A stretch of 64,000 bases of DNA from Devosia equisanguinis (GCF_900631955.1 NZ_UZWD01000035.1:1-64000); one strand, 5' to 3'. Positions 17,139 to 26,678 are shown, numbered from the stretch's first letter. Numbers and translations are program-made. The notes: a model not told the origin generated them from the sequence alone.

Positions 17139-18527
17139 CTAGGGCAGGGCAAACCGCCTATGATGCTCCGTCACCTTCTGGAAGGCGTGTGCAGCATTCA
17201 GCAGCATGGGCTCTGCCAGCGGCTTTGCCACCAGCTGGATGGCATAGGGCAGGCCGTCCGGCGTAACGCCGCAGGGCAGGGTGATGGTGGGCACGCCGGC
17301 CATGGAGAAAGGCGAGGTGAAGCGGTGGAGCGCGAACATGGTTTCGTTGTCCATGGCTTCCACGGCGGCGCGGGTCGGCGGTGCCGTGGGAATGGCCGGC
17401 ACGGCGATCAGATCAACATCGGCCATGGCATGGGCCAGCCGCCCCGCAAATTCCGTACGGTAGCGATAGGCCCGCTGCAGCCGCGCCACCGGCAAAGCGC
17501 GGCCGGTTTCGATCGCAAGGGCCAGCGGCTCTGAATAGGTCTCGCGGTGTCGGGCGAAATTCTCCGCATGCACCAGCGCCACATGCGCCGTGCAGATATC
17601 GTACCAGCGGTCGACCAGTTCGGGTTCGGGGGCCAACGAAAAGTCGGAAATGCGCGCGCCAAGGCCGGCATAGAGGTCAAGTGCACTTTCGATGGCGTCG
17701 AGCAGGCCGGTTTCAACCCCCTGCGCCAGCCACTGCCGCGGAACCCCGATCCTGAGCCCCGAAACCGGTTGGCCGAGTTGCGCCACATAATCGGGAACGG
17801 GGGCGACCAGGGTGGTCGGGTCTGCCGGATCGGCGCCGGCGACGACACCCAGCATGATGGCGACGTCCTCGGCAGAACGGGCGATGACCCCCACGTGATC
17901 GAGCAGGCCCGCCAGTTCGAAGGCGCCATGGCGGCTGATGCGGCCCCAGCTCGGCTTGAGGCCGGTGACGCCGTTGACGGCGCTGGGCATGCGGATGGAG
18001 CCGCCGGTGTCGGAGGCCATGGACGCATAACCGAGGCCCGCTGCCATCGAGACGCCGCTACCGCCCGACGAAGCGCCACCCCAGTGCTCTAGGCTCCAGG
18101 GATTGAGCGGCTCGTTGAAGGGCGGCACATATTTTCCGAATACGCCTTCGGCGAGGTTCACCTTGCCCACGATCACCGCACCAGCCGTCTGCAGTCGGTC
18201 GATGATGGTGGCATTGGTGGCGGCGCGGTGGTCGATGCGACTGGGCATGCCGGCAGTGGTCGGGACACCGGCAATGTCGAACATGTCCTTGACGTTGACG
18301 GGTACGCCATGGAGCGGGCCGAGCAAACGCCCCTCGGCGCGTGCTGCATCCGCCCGGTCGGCCGCAGCCAAAGCCGCCTCGGGCATAAGGGTAATGAAGG
18401 CATTGGTGCGCTCGGCCAATGCCGCGGCACGCGCGAGAATATGCTCGGCCAGGGCCCGGGCGGTGAGTTCACCCACCCGCAGGCGCTGCGCGATTTCGGC
18501 GAGGGACTGATAGTGGAGTGGCGTCAT
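17139..18527 (-). CDS. Amidase (amidase signature family)
   Basis: A 462-residue amidase with the Ser-cisSer-Lys triad visible: Lys in VPVNVKDMF (about residue 79), the signature GGASSGGSGVSMAAG and the serine in SDTGGSIRMPS. It hydrolyses carboxamides to acids and ammonia. The family also includes GatA, but no GatB or GatC is nearby and the sequence lacks the GatA C-terminus, so a catabolic amidase is favoured. It overlaps the aldehyde dehydrogenase gene by 4 bp (ATGA) and converges with the S9 peptidase gene 22 bp away. The substrate is unknown. Confidence 0.88.
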   Translation of the reverse strand: MTPLHYQSLAEIAQRLRVGELTARALAEHILARAAALAERTNAFITLMPEAALAAADRADAARAEGRLLGPLHGVPVNVKDMFDIAGVPTTAGMPSRIDHRAATNATIIDRLQTAGAVIVGKVNLAEGVFGKYVPPFNEPLNPWSLEHWGGASSGGSGVSMAAGLGYASMASDTGGSIRMPSAVNGVTGLKPSWGRISRHGAFELAGLLDHVGVIARSAEDVAIMLGVVAGADPADPTTLVAPVPDYVAQLGQPVSGLRIGVPRQWLAQGVETGLLDAIESALDLYAGLGARISDFSLAPEPELVDRWYDICTAHVALVHAENFARHRETYSEPLALAIETGRALPVARLQRAYRYRTEFAGRLAHAMADVDLIAVPAIPTAPPTRAAVEAMDNETMFALHRFTSPFSMAGVPTITLPCGVTPDGLPYAIQLVAKPLAEPMLLNAAHAFQKVTEHHRRFALP

Positions 18528-20035
18528 GGCAATTCGGCATAGTGGTGGACGGAGGCCTTGATCTTGGTGTGGGCCAGAACTGCGGCTTCGCTGAGATCGG
18601 CGCCCATGCCGGAATTTTTCCAGCCGCCGAAGGGCAGGGCAACGTCGAGAGCATTATGCACATTGACCCAGATCGAGCCGGCCTCGAGCTTGCGCGTCAT
18701 ATGATGCACCCGGCCAAGATCATTGGTCCAGATGCTGGCGCCGAGGCCGAATTCCGAGCCATTGGCCAAGGCGAGCGCCTCGGCATCGCTGTCGAAACTG
18801 GCGGCGACGAGGACGGGCCCGAAGATTTCCTCGCGCACCGGGGTCATGTCGGAGCGCACATCCGTCAAGACGGTGGGCGGCACATAGCTGCCCGGTCCCT
18901 CGATCGGCGTGCCGCCAACGACGACCCGGGCGCCTTCTGCAGTGCCGGCGTTGATAAGGTCATGAATGCGGCGTTGCTGGGCTCGCGTGACGACCGGCCC
19001 CATCTGTGTCGCCGGGTCGAGCGGGGAGCCGATGACGATGTTTCGCGCGATCTCGGCCACGCCCTCGATGACCTGATCGTAGAGAGATCGGTGCACATAG
19101 AGGCGCGAGCCGGCGCAGCAATTCTGTCCGTGATTGGAAAAGATGGCCCAGGCGGCCGCGGGAATGGCGCGTTCCAGCGGCGCATCCTGGAACAGGATCA
19201 CCGGAGATTTGCCGCCCAGTTCGAGACTGCAGCGCTTGAAGGCGCCAGCGGCATCGACGGCGATCTGCCGGCCGACGGGGGTGGAGCCGGTGAAGGTCAC
19301 CATGTTGACATCCGGGTGGCGCACCAGCGCGATGCCGGTCTCGGCGCCGCTGCCGGTGACGATATTGATGACACCCTCGGGAATGCCGGCTTCGAGCGCC
19401 AGTTCGGCAAAGCGCAGGGCGCTGAGCGGGGTCTGCGGCGCGGGCTTCAGCACTATGGTGCAACCGGCTGCCAGCGCCGGCGCGATTTTCCAGACCGCGA
19501 TGCCGAGGGCGACATTCCAGGGCACGATCGCGCCGACGACACCGATGGGCTCACGGAAGGTGAAGCCCGCCATTTCGCCGTCGGGAATGTAGGGAATGGA
19601 GAGACGCGCCGTCTGGCCTTCGAGCTTTGTGGCCCAGCCGGCCATGTAGCGCAGGAAGTGGGCCGAATAGCCGACATCGACGCCGCGCGTATTGGCGAGC
19701 AGGCGCCCGGAACACAGGGTCTCGATTTCGGCGATCTCGGTTTCATGCCGTTCGAGCAGGTCGGCGAGCCGCAGCATGGCCAGTTCGCGCTCATTGGGGC
19801 GCATGCGGCCCCAGGCTCCGTTGAGTGCGGCGCGCGCGGCACGCACGGCGGCATCGACATCCGCCGCCGAGGCATCAGCAGCGCGAGCGAAGGACTGGCC
19901 CGTGGTCGGGTCGCTAAGGTCGTAGCTGGCTGCGGCGGCATGAGCCTTGCCGCCAATATGCATGGGGTGCGACCGGTCGAGATAGGCCTGCGCCGCCGTT
20001 CCAAGAGCCGAAAGATCGTTTTCCAAGCGGGGCAT
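18524..20035 (-). CDS. Aldehyde dehydrogenase, phenylacetaldehyde dehydrogenase (FeaB)-like
   Basis: A 503-residue NAD(P)-dependent aldehyde dehydrogenase. Its catalytic motif reads FSNHGQNCCAGSR with Cys 306; ELGGKSP carries the general-base glutamate and FTGSTPVGR the cofactor loop. The N-terminus (AYLDRSHPMHIGGK) and the GQTARLSIP segment resemble E. coli FeaB, so aromatic aldehydes are a reasonable substrate guess. The start at 20035 is set by a strong AAGGAGGT 6 bp upstream; an upstream in-frame start is unlikely. It follows an AraC regulator and precedes the amidase, an aldehyde/amide pair that could yield and use the same acid. Confidence 0.9.
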   Translation of the reverse strand: MPRLENDLSALGTAAQAYLDRSHPMHIGGKAHAAAASYDLSDPTTGQSFARAADASAADVDAAVRAARAALNGAWGRMRPNERELAMLRLADLLERHETEIAEIETLCSGRLLANTRGVDVGYSAHFLRYMAGWATKLEGQTARLSIPYIPDGEMAGFTFREPIGVVGAIVPWNVALGIAVWKIAPALAAGCTIVLKPAPQTPLSALRFAELALEAGIPEGVINIVTGSGAETGIALVRHPDVNMVTFTGSTPVGRQIAVDAAGAFKRCSLELGGKSPVILFQDAPLERAIPAAAWAIFSNHGQNCCAGSRLYVHRSLYDQVIEGVAEIARNIVIGSPLDPATQMGPVVTRAQQRRIHDLINAGTAEGARVVVGGTPIEGPGSYVPPTVLTDVRSDMTPVREEIFGPVLVAASFDSDAEALALANGSEFGLGASIWTNDLGRVHHMTRKLEAGSIWVNVHNALDVALPFGGWKNSGMGADLSEAAVLAHTKIKASVHHYAELP

Positions 20036-20139
20036 GCAAACCTCCTTCAAAAGATGGTTCGAGGAGTGTGCCGCGGCCCCGTCCGATGCGACAGGCGACG
20101 GCGGCAGCCTGTAGCCCGCCAGCGCAAAATTGTGGTGCC

Positions 20140-21186
20140 TCAACGCCCTGGGCTGCGCATCATCTCGGAGGGCAGGGCCCCGAAACTGGCGCGGAAGTCG
20201 CGGGCAAACTTGCTGAGATGATAAAAGCCATAGGTGGTGGCGATATCGGTGACGGTGCGCGAGGTCTCGGCCGCCTTGAGAATTTCCGCCCGCGCCGCCT
20301 CCAGCCGCATGGTCTTGTGCAGGCCCAGTGGGGTCGTGTCGCGGAACCGCCGGAAGCCGGCATGAAGCGAACGCCGGCTGACACCGGCGACGTGGACCAG
20401 ATCGTCGATGCCGATATCATCGGTCAGATGGGCGCGCATGAATTCCTCGGCGCGGCGGATATAGTAGGGAATGGCGGAGCGCTGGTCATCGCCGAAGCGG
20501 TCCGACAGGCTGTTGGGCAGCGACAGGATCAGCGACACCAGCGCCATCTGGAACGAGCGCTGGACCATGGGCTGTTTCAAAAGCCCGTCGCCCATGTCGA
20601 GCGCCTGGCAGATCGAGCCCAGCGTGCTGAGAAAAAGGCGTGGAGCCGGGCCGCTATTGACCGCGTCGAGATCAAAATGCAGCGCATCGGGACAGCTGTT
20701 CTGCAACTCGGCACTGGCGGCGTGAAGCAGCACGGACATGGGGATTTGCAGGGTCAGCTGCTGGTAATCCGCCGACATCGACGACATCAGCGGCTTGCGT
20801 GGCTCCGCCAAGTAGATCATTCCGGGCCGGATCTGCGTCGTGGCCTTACCCTGGGACATTTCGGCACTGCCCGACAGCGGTATCTTGACCAGCAAATTGC
20901 TTTCGAGCTTGGGCGCCAACACGTCGACGCCGGATGCATCTGACTTGTAGGCGATGAAGTGCAGGTTCAGCTTGTGCAGCTTGGCGCTGTTGTGAACGAG
21001 GTGCAGCTTGCGGCCGCGACCGCGCAGGGAAAGGTCGTGCGGGGCGATGAGATTGGTCAGGTAGGTGCGGGCCTCATCCAGCGAACAGGCCTTCACCGGC
21101 GATTGCGTGGTGAAGGGGGAGCTGGCAAAGGCGCTGAAAAGGACGGGCGTTGCCGCCTGTGAATTCAGGTTGACGGCTATGGTCAT
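20140..21186 (-). CDS. AraC family transcriptional regulator (AraC_binding_2 type)
   Basis: A 348-residue regulator. The C-terminal 100 residues form two helix-turn-helix motifs (IDDLVHVAGVSRRSLHAGFRR and VTDIATTYGFYHLSKFARDFR). The N-terminal beta-rich ligand domain resembles the AraC_binding_2 family, which includes FeaR (LVKIPLSGSAEM, GMIYLAEPRKPL). GGAGG precedes ATG 21186. It lies directly before the FeaB-like dehydrogenase gene in the same direction, so that gene is its likely target; E. coli FeaR controls feaB and tynA in the same way. No clear operator was found in the 104-bp gap. Confidence 0.88.
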   Translation of the reverse strand: MTIAVNLNSQAATPVLFSAFASSPFTTQSPVKACSLDEARTYLTNLIAPHDLSLRGRGRKLHLVHNSAKLHKLNLHFIAYKSDASGVDVLAPKLESNLLVKIPLSGSAEMSQGKATTQIRPGMIYLAEPRKPLMSSMSADYQQLTLQIPMSVLLHAASAELQNSCPDALHFDLDAVNSGPAPRLFLSTLGSICQALDMGDGLLKQPMVQRSFQMALVSLILSLPNSLSDRFGDDQRSAIPYYIRRAEEFMRAHLTDDIGIDDLVHVAGVSRRSLHAGFRRFRDTTPLGLHKTMRLEAARAEILKAAETSRTVTDIATTYGFYHLSKFARDFRASFGALPSEMMRSPGR

Positions 21187-21214
21187 CGAGCGGCCTCCAA
21201 TTCCAATCAGGGGG

Positions 21215-21239
21215 CGCCCGGCGGACGATCCGCCGGGCG
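21215..21239 (-). terminator. Strong hairpin between binding-protein gene and araC-type gene
   Basis: An 11-bp perfect stem, CGCCCGGCGGA / TCCGCCGGGCG with loop CGA, lies 6 bp after the stop codon of the sugar-type binding protein. No T-run follows on the minus strand. It probably ends or attenuates the transporter transcript before the AraC regulator gene. Confidence 0.55.
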
Positions 21240-21245
21240 AAGGCG

Positions 21246-22238
21246 TCAGTCCACCAGGGGGATATTGTCGAGAGAATAGGGACGCTCGAGCGGAGCCACC
21301 CAGGTGTCGATATTGTCCGAGGTGAACAGCGTCGACTTGACCGTCAGGTCGGGATGCTCGCCAGTGGGATTGTCGATGGCGTTCTTCATCGCCAGGGCCA
21401 CGGCCCAGCCGGTGGCATAGCTGTCGGGGTCCCAGGTGCCGGTGATGCGGCCATCGCGAACGGCCTGGATGGCGTCGTCGTCACCATTGATGCCGAAGAT
21501 CATCACGCCTTCCTTGGACTGGCCGCCATAGATCGGCTTGCCGGAAGAGGCCAGCGCGGCGGAGATTCCCAGGGCGCTCTGGTCGTTATAGGCCCAGAAC
21601 ACCTGCGCATCGGGGAAGCGGAGGATTTCGTCGGCGGCGAGGGTCGAGGCGTTGGCAGCGGAGTCCTTGGTGTTGTCGACCTGGTCGATGATTTCGAGAC
21701 CGGCGGCCTTTGCCGCGTTGGTAAAGCAGGTGACGTTGTTCTGGATGGACGGGACCGGAGGGCCACCCATGACGATGACCTTGGCCGCCGGGGCGCGCTC
21801 GGCGATCCAGGCGGCCTGCTGGTCGTAGGCGCCACCTTCGGTGCAGAGATTGGCGGCCCACCAGACCGAGCTGGTCACGCCTTCGCCGCTCGAATTGACG
21901 CCGATCACCGGAACGCCCTGGGCATTGGCGCGCGAATAGGCGCCGGCCACGGCGTTCGGGTCGAGCGACCAGGAGGCGAATGCCTTGACGCCAAGGGTGA
22001 GCAGGGTGTCGACATGGGAAACCTGGCGGTCGGCCGAGAGGTTGGCATCGAGCAGGCGCCACTGCCAGCCCAGATCGGCGGCAGCCTTCTCCATGGCCGC
22101 ATTGATCACCTGCTGGCCCGGTTGGGCCGCGATGGGCGAGATGTAACCGATGGTGATGTTGTCCTGGGCGAAGCTCGCCGAGGCGGACAAGGTCGCCATC
22201 AATGCCGCCGCAGCGGCCAACACGATAGAACGTTTCAT
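21246..22238 (-). CDS. Sugar-type ABC transporter substrate-binding protein (RbsB/type-1 family)
   Basis: A 330-residue periplasmic protein with a clear signal peptide (MKRSIVLAAAAALMATLSAS, cleavage near FAQ-D). The mature part has the RbsB-family fold: NITIGYISPIAAQPGQQVINA, DTLLTLGVKAFASW, GVPVIGVNSSGEG, and ILRFPDAQVFWAYNDQSALG. Two cysteines (CTEGG, CFTNAA) may form a disulphide. AAGGAAGGGAA precedes the ATG. It is the last gene of its transporter operon (ATPase-permease-binding protein), not the first. The ligand cannot be named; the neighbours suggest a polyol, a sugar or an alcohol oxidised by the GMC enzymes. Confidence 0.9.
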   Translation of the reverse strand: MKRSIVLAAAAALMATLSASASFAQDNITIGYISPIAAQPGQQVINAAMEKAAADLGWQWRLLDANLSADRQVSHVDTLLTLGVKAFASWSLDPNAVAGAYSRANAQGVPVIGVNSSGEGVTSSVWWAANLCTEGGAYDQQAAWIAERAPAAKVIVMGGPPVPSIQNNVTCFTNAAKAAGLEIIDQVDNTKDSAANASTLAADEILRFPDAQVFWAYNDQSALGISAALASSGKPIYGGQSKEGVMIFGINGDDDAIQAVRDGRITGTWDPDSYATGWAVALAMKNAIDNPTGEHPDLTVKSTLFTSDNIDTWVAPLERPYSLDNIPLVD

Positions 22239-22269
22239 TGCAGTTCCCTTCCTTGGGTAGTCTGTTTTA

Positions 22270-22312
22270 GGCCCTTTCCCTCAGGGCCATCGGGTCCACA
22301 CCCCTCGTGGAC
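22270..22312 (-). other. Tandem hairpins upstream of the binding-protein gene
   Basis: Two stems sit in the 90-bp gap between permease and binding-protein genes: GGCCCT/AGGGCC (22270-22288) and GTCCAC/GTGGAC (22294-22312). They may act as RNA-processing or stability elements that let the binding protein be made in excess, although it is promoter-distal. Confidence 0.4.
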
Positions 22313-22328
22313 GCACCTTCCGCCGGGG

Positions 22329-23360
22329 TCAGCTTCCAGTGCTTTGCCTTTTGCGGCGCAGCAGCTGGCGCATCCCGCCCAGCCACACCGCGAAAATGAG
22401 AATTCCGCCGCTCACCATGCCCTGCCAGAACGAGGACACGCCGCTGAGCGTCAGCCCGTTCTGGATCACGCCCAAGAACAACACGCCGATCATGGTGCCG
22501 AAGACGCCACCCTCGCCGCCGGTAAAGGCCGTGCCGCCGATAAGCACAGCGGCCAGCACGGTCATCAGCAAGGTCGGATCGATCTCGGCCGAGGCCGAGG
22601 TCAGCCGGCCCACCTGGACAACGCTGCCCAGGCCGGCCGCGAGGCCGGCGATGACGAAGACGAAGAACATGACGCGCTTGACGTCGATGCCGTTGAGGCG
22701 TGCCGCTTCCATATTGGCGCCAATGGCATAGAGCGAGCGGCCGAACGTGGTGTAGCGCAGTACGCCGCCGGCGATGAGCAGCAACGCCACGTCGAAGGTG
22801 AGGATCATCGGCACCGCTCCGATATTGCCGTTGACGAAGGCATTGATCGGGGCAAATCCGGGGGCCGAGAAGACGCTGACGCTGACGCCGTCATTGATGA
22901 TCAGCGCAAAGCTCTGGAACATGGACAGCGCGCCCAGCGTCACCACGAAGAAGGATATCTTGAAATAGCTGATCAGCGTGCCGTTGATGGCGCCGAGAAA
23001 GGCGCCGAACAGGATTGCCGCCGCCACCGCGACCGGGGTCGCCAGTCCGGCCGCCAGCAACAGGCCGAAGATCATGGCGCTTGCAGCGGTGGCGCTGGCC
23101 ACCGACAGGTCGATGCCACCGGCGATGACCACATAAGTCGCGCCCAGTGCCAGGATAAACACCACGCTGTTGGATTTGACGATGTTCATCAGGTTCGGCC
23201 AGGTCAGGAAGACCGGCTGGGTGACGGCGAGAAAGGCGGCGACCAGCAAAAGGCTGACCAGCGCGCCGGTGTAGCGGTTCTGCAGGATGCGGCTGACGAG
23301 GGAGGGCGTCGCCGTGTAGCGGCCGTGGCCGTCTGCCTTGGCAATCGATTGTGCGGTCAT
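22329..23360 (-). CDS. Sugar ABC transporter permease (RbsC family)
   Basis: A 343-residue inner-membrane protein of the BPD_transp_2 family, with about eight to ten hydrophobic helices. Typical RbsC blocks are FILALGATYVVIAGGIDLSV, FVVTLGALSMFQSFALI, GVLRYTTFGRSLYAIGANMEAARLNGIDV (shown here by its segments FGRSLYAIG and ARLNGI), and GGTAFTGGEGGVFGT. It forms a homodimeric channel for the ATPase. It overlaps the ATPase gene by 4 bp. Confidence 0.9.
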   Translation of the reverse strand: MTAQSIAKADGHGRYTATPSLVSRILQNRYTGALVSLLLVAAFLAVTQPVFLTWPNLMNIVKSNSVVFILALGATYVVIAGGIDLSVASATAASAMIFGLLLAAGLATPVAVAAAILFGAFLGAINGTLISYFKISFFVVTLGALSMFQSFALIINDGVSVSVFSAPGFAPINAFVNGNIGAVPMILTFDVALLLIAGGVLRYTTFGRSLYAIGANMEAARLNGIDVKRVMFFVFVIAGLAAGLGSVVQVGRLTSASAEIDPTLLMTVLAAVLIGGTAFTGGEGGVFGTMIGVLFLGVIQNGLTLSGVSSFWQGMVSGGILIFAVWLGGMRQLLRRKRQSTGS

Positions 23361-24901
23361 GCTGACGCTCCGATGTGCTGGGAGGGGTGATGGTGCCGGT
23401 CGGCGCCGGCAACGGCGACATGGGCGATGGCTTCCTCGTCCGCCGAGGCGCGGTCGAAAATCGTTTCGAGACTGCCCTCGAAAAATACGGCGATCCGGTC
23501 GGCGATGCCGAGCAGCTCAGGCAGTTCGGAGGAAATAACGATGACGGCGGCGCCGGCCTCGGCGGCATCCTGCAGCATGCGGTAGATTTCGCTCTTGGCG
23601 CCGACATCGATGCCGCGGGTGGGTTCGCTCAGCACCAGGACGTCAGGGCGACGCACGAAGGTGCGGCCCAGAATGACCTTCTGCTGATTGCCGCCTGAAA
23701 GCGTGCCGATGGCGGGGGCGGACGACCCGGTGGCGACCCGATATGTCCTGATGGCCGCGTCGACCTGCGCCTGTTCGCCCCGCAGGTTGAGCAGGCCGCC
23801 GGCGCGGCCGATACGGTCGAACCAGGCCAGCGAGAAGTTTTCGAGAATGCTGCGGACCAGCAAAAGGGCCGAGGCCTTGCGATCATCGGGCACGAAGCCG
23901 ATGCCGGCGCGGATGGCCCGGCGCGGATCGCCGAGACCCACGCTGCGCCCGGCGACATGGACCGTGCCAGTGGCAGGAATGGCGCCACCCAAGGCCAGGC
24001 CGAACTCGGCCTTGCCGGAGCCAACAAGGCCGGCAACGCCAAGGATTTCGCCCCGGCGGACGCTGAGGCTGGTGGGGCGCAGAGATCCCTGTGGCGTGGC
24101 CAGGTCGGCAATTTCGATGACTGTATCGCCCGCCGCGATAGCGCGCTTGCCGTAAAAATCCTGGATTTCTCGGCCGACCATCAGCCGGACAAGCTGGTCT
24201 TCGTCGGTTTCCGGCAGCGGCACGCTGGCAACGAACAGCCCGTCGCGCAGTACGGTGGCGACCGAGGCGGCGCTGTAGATTTCGGGCATGCGGTGGGTGA
24301 TCATCACTACGGCCATGCCTGCATCGCGTTCCTTGCGCACCAGCTCGAGCAGGCGTGCCGTGGCCGCCTCGGAAAGCGAACTGGTGGCTTCGTCGAGAAT
24401 GAGCACGCGGGCATTGGACGACAGCGCCCGGGCGATCTCGATCTCCTGGCGGATTTCGACGCTGAGATCGCTGACCTTGGCGCGGGGCGAGACATGCACA
24501 TCCAGCCGCTGCAGCGCAGCCTCCGCGTCCCGCTCCAGTTGCGGCCAGTCGACGAGACCGATGCGGTTGCGGGGCAGGCGGCCGAGGAAAATGTTCTCGG
24601 CGACGGTCAGGGTCGGCGCCAGGGTCAGCTCCTGGCTGATGATGACGATGCCCATGGCGATGGCGGCGGCCGGGGAGGCGATGACCTGCTCGCGGCCATC
24701 CACGAAGATGCGACCGCCATCCGGCTGGATCATGCCCGACATCACCTTGGCCAAGGTGGACTTGCCCGAGCCGTTCTCACCGGTCAGAGCATGGACCTCG
24801 CCGGCCCGCACCACGAAATCGACGCCTTGCAGCGCCTTCACGCCCGGATAGGTCTTGGAAATGCCTTCGAGGCGCAGGATGGGTTCGGCGGCTTGGCTCA
24901 T
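23357..24901 (-). CDS. Sugar ABC transporter ATP-binding protein (RbsA family)
   Basis: A 514-residue protein with two ABC domains. The first has GENGSGKSTLAKVMSG and LILDEATSSLSEA; the ABC signature is degenerate (LSVEIRQEIEIARAL in place of LSGGQ). The second has GLVGSGKAEFGLALGG, a relaxed P-loop, then LSGGNQQKVILGR and LVLSEPTRGID. Asymmetry of this kind is normal for RbsA and MglA. It powers uptake by the RbsC-type permease. It overlaps the GMC oxidoreductase upstream by 4 bp, which places substrate oxidation and transport in one transcript. Confidence 0.9.
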   Translation of the reverse strand: MSQAAEPILRLEGISKTYPGVKALQGVDFVVRAGEVHALTGENGSGKSTLAKVMSGMIQPDGGRIFVDGREQVIASPAAAIAMGIVIISQELTLAPTLTVAENIFLGRLPRNRIGLVDWPQLERDAEAALQRLDVHVSPRAKVSDLSVEIRQEIEIARALSSNARVLILDEATSSLSEAATARLLELVRKERDAGMAVVMITHRMPEIYSAASVATVLRDGLFVASVPLPETDEDQLVRLMVGREIQDFYGKRAIAAGDTVIEIADLATPQGSLRPTSLSVRRGEILGVAGLVGSGKAEFGLALGGAIPATGTVHVAGRSVGLGDPRRAIRAGIGFVPDDRKASALLLVRSILENFSLAWFDRIGRAGGLLNLRGEQAQVDAAIRTYRVATGSSAPAIGTLSGGNQQKVILGRTFVRRPDVLVLSEPTRGIDVGAKSEIYRMLQDAAEAGAAVIVISSELPELLGIADRIAVFFEGSLETIFDRASADEEAIAHVAVAGADRHHHPSQHIGASA

Positions 24902-26502
24902 GCGGCTTGCCCCTGAATTGTCGCGGCGGCCTTTTCCGCGATCATGATGGTGGGGGCATTGGTATTGCCCGAAATCAGGGTCGGCATGATGGAGGCATCC
25001 ACCACGCGCAGCCCCTCGACGCCGCGGACACGCAGCTGCGGATCGACAACGGCCATGGCGTCGGTGCCCATCTTGCAGGTGCCGACCTGGTGGGACACGC
25101 AGCCGCCGTTCTGGACCAGGTAGTCCTCGATTTCCTGGTCGGTCGCGGTCGCCGAGCCGGGCAGGTGTTCTTCGATGACAAAATCGGCCAGCGGCTTGCT
25201 GGCGGCCATGCGGCGGGCGAGCTTGAGGCCTTCGACGGCGATGCGGCGATCGCGCTCGTCCGAGAAATAGTTCGGCTCAAGCCGTGGCTGCGCATGCGCA
25301 TCGGCGGAGCTAAGCGTGATCTGGCCGCGACTATTGGGTCGAACCGGACAGAGGAAATTGGCAAAGCCCGAGAACTTGAACAACCCGTCCTCGTAATAGC
25401 CGCCGCTGAACGTCTGAAACAGGAACTGCAGATCCGGCGTGGCGCTGTCGGGCAATACGCGCGCAAAGAGCGCGGCCTGGCCAGCCGGAACCGAGAGCGG
25501 GCCGCGGCGCGTCAGCAGCCATTGCAGGCCGACCTTCAACTGGCGGAAGCGGCTCATCATCACATCGTTCATGGTGATGGCACGATTGCACTTCCAGGTG
25601 ATCTGCCCGCCATAATGGTCCTGCAGGTTCTGCCCCACGCCGGGGAGATCGAGGACCGGCGCAATGCCGTGCTGTGCCAGGTGCCGGGCATTGCCGATGC
25701 CCGAGAGCATGAGCAGGTGCGGAGACTTGACCGAGCCGGCCGAGAGAATGACTTCGCGGTTGGCCTTTGCCGTGACCATGCGGCCCTCGTGGCGGAATTG
25801 CACTCCGGTGGCTTTTTGCCCGTCGAGCAGCACCTTTTCGGTCATGGCGCGGGTGAGGACGGTGAGGTTGGGGCGGCGCATGGCCGGGCGCAGATAGGCC
25901 GTGGCCGCGGATTCGCGCCGACCGTTGCGCACCGTGGCCTGGAAATAGCCGGCGCCTTCCTGACGCGCACCGTTGAAATCATCATTGCGCGGAATGCCCT
26001 GGCTTTGTGCCGAACCAATGAAGGCGTCGCAGAGGGGATTGCGCTCGCGCAGATTGGTAACCCGTAGGGGGCCATCGGCACCGTGATAGGCGTCGGCGCC
26101 GTTTTCCTGGTTTTCCGCCTTCTTGAAGAAGGGCAGCACGTCCTCATAGGACCAGCCGACATTGCCGAGCTGGCGCCAGTGATCATAGTCCTCGGCCTGG
26201 CCGCGAATGTAGATGAGGCCGTTGATCGAGGAGGAGCCGCCCAAGACCTTGCCGCGCGGCCAGTAGATCGTGCGCCCGCCCAGGGCATGATTGGCTTCGG
26301 TCTGGAATTTCCAGTTCACGCGCTCATCGACGATCGTCTTGCCATAGCCGATGGGGATGTGGATCCAGAAGCTGTCGTCCTTGCCGCCCGCTTCGAGCAA
26401 AAGCACACTGTTGCGGCCGCTTTCGCTCAGCCGGTTGGCAAGGACGCAGCCGGCCGATCCGGCGCCGACGATGATATAGTCAAAGCTCTGACCGTCTTGC
26501 AC
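24898..26502 (-). CDS. GMC family FAD-dependent oxidoreductase (choline/alcohol dehydrogenase-like), copy 1
   Basis: A 534-residue glucose-methanol-choline oxidoreductase. The FAD fold is FDYIIVGAGSAGCVLANRL. GMC signatures are WPRGKVLGGSSSINGLIYIR and ILSAGSVKSPHLLMLSGIG. The active-site histidine region near the end is CVSHQVGTCKMG, followed by DASIMPTLISGNTNAP. GTG 26502 is chosen because GGAG lies 8 nt upstream; a longer frame from 26559 adds only an unlikely N-terminus. The enzyme oxidises an alcohol to an aldehyde, probably at the inner-membrane face. It is a close paralogue of the next gene and overlaps the transporter ATPase gene, so the transported solute may be its substrate. Confidence 0.9.
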   Translation of the reverse strand: MQDGQSFDYIIVGAGSAGCVLANRLSESGRNSVLLLEAGGKDDSFWIHIPIGYGKTIVDERVNWKFQTEANHALGGRTIYWPRGKVLGGSSSINGLIYIRGQAEDYDHWRQLGNVGWSYEDVLPFFKKAENQENGADAYHGADGPLRVTNLRERNPLCDAFIGSAQSQGIPRNDDFNGARQEGAGYFQATVRNGRRESAATAYLRPAMRRPNLTVLTRAMTEKVLLDGQKATGVQFRHEGRMVTAKANREVILSAGSVKSPHLLMLSGIGNARHLAQHGIAPVLDLPGVGQNLQDHYGGQITWKCNRAITMNDVMMSRFRQLKVGLQWLLTRRGPLSVPAGQAALFARVLPDSATPDLQFLFQTFSGGYYEDGLFKFSGFANFLCPVRPNSRGQITLSSADAHAQPRLEPNYFSDERDRRIAVEGLKLARRMAASKPLADFVIEEHLPGSATATDQEIEDYLVQNGGCVSHQVGTCKMGTDAMAVVDPQLRVRGVEGLRVVDASIMPTLISGNTNAPTIMIAEKAAATIQGQAA

Positions 26503-26655
26503 GGTTCTGTCTCCACTTTTGGAACACCGGCCGGGGCAGGCCAGCATTCCCCCTCTCATTCCTGCCGCCGGTTCGCCGCCGGTAGGTCGTCGGGCGCCCT
26601 CACGCCCAACTCAGCTTAGTGTCGGGGTTTTGCGCCCCAATATCCCCCCAGTGCA

Positions 26656-26673
26656 GCCGGCCCCTTCGCCGGC
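26656..26673 (-). terminator. Hairpin after the second GMC gene
   Basis: GCCGGC, loop CCCTTC, GCCGGC, starting 5 bp past the stop codon of the GMC gene ending at 26679. The 176-bp gap to the other GMC gene holds no other clear element. It may separate the ALDH-GMC pair from the transporter operon, but no T-run is seen. Confidence 0.35.
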
Positions 26674-26678
26674 CGCAT

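Noticed and set aside
21354..23390. A long plus-strand open frame (678 codons) opposite the sugar transporter genes
   Set aside because: Its translation is a His-, Asp- and Arg-rich sequence with no family motifs, and it lies fully opposite RbsB- and RbsC-type genes with clear domains. It is a by-product of high GC content.
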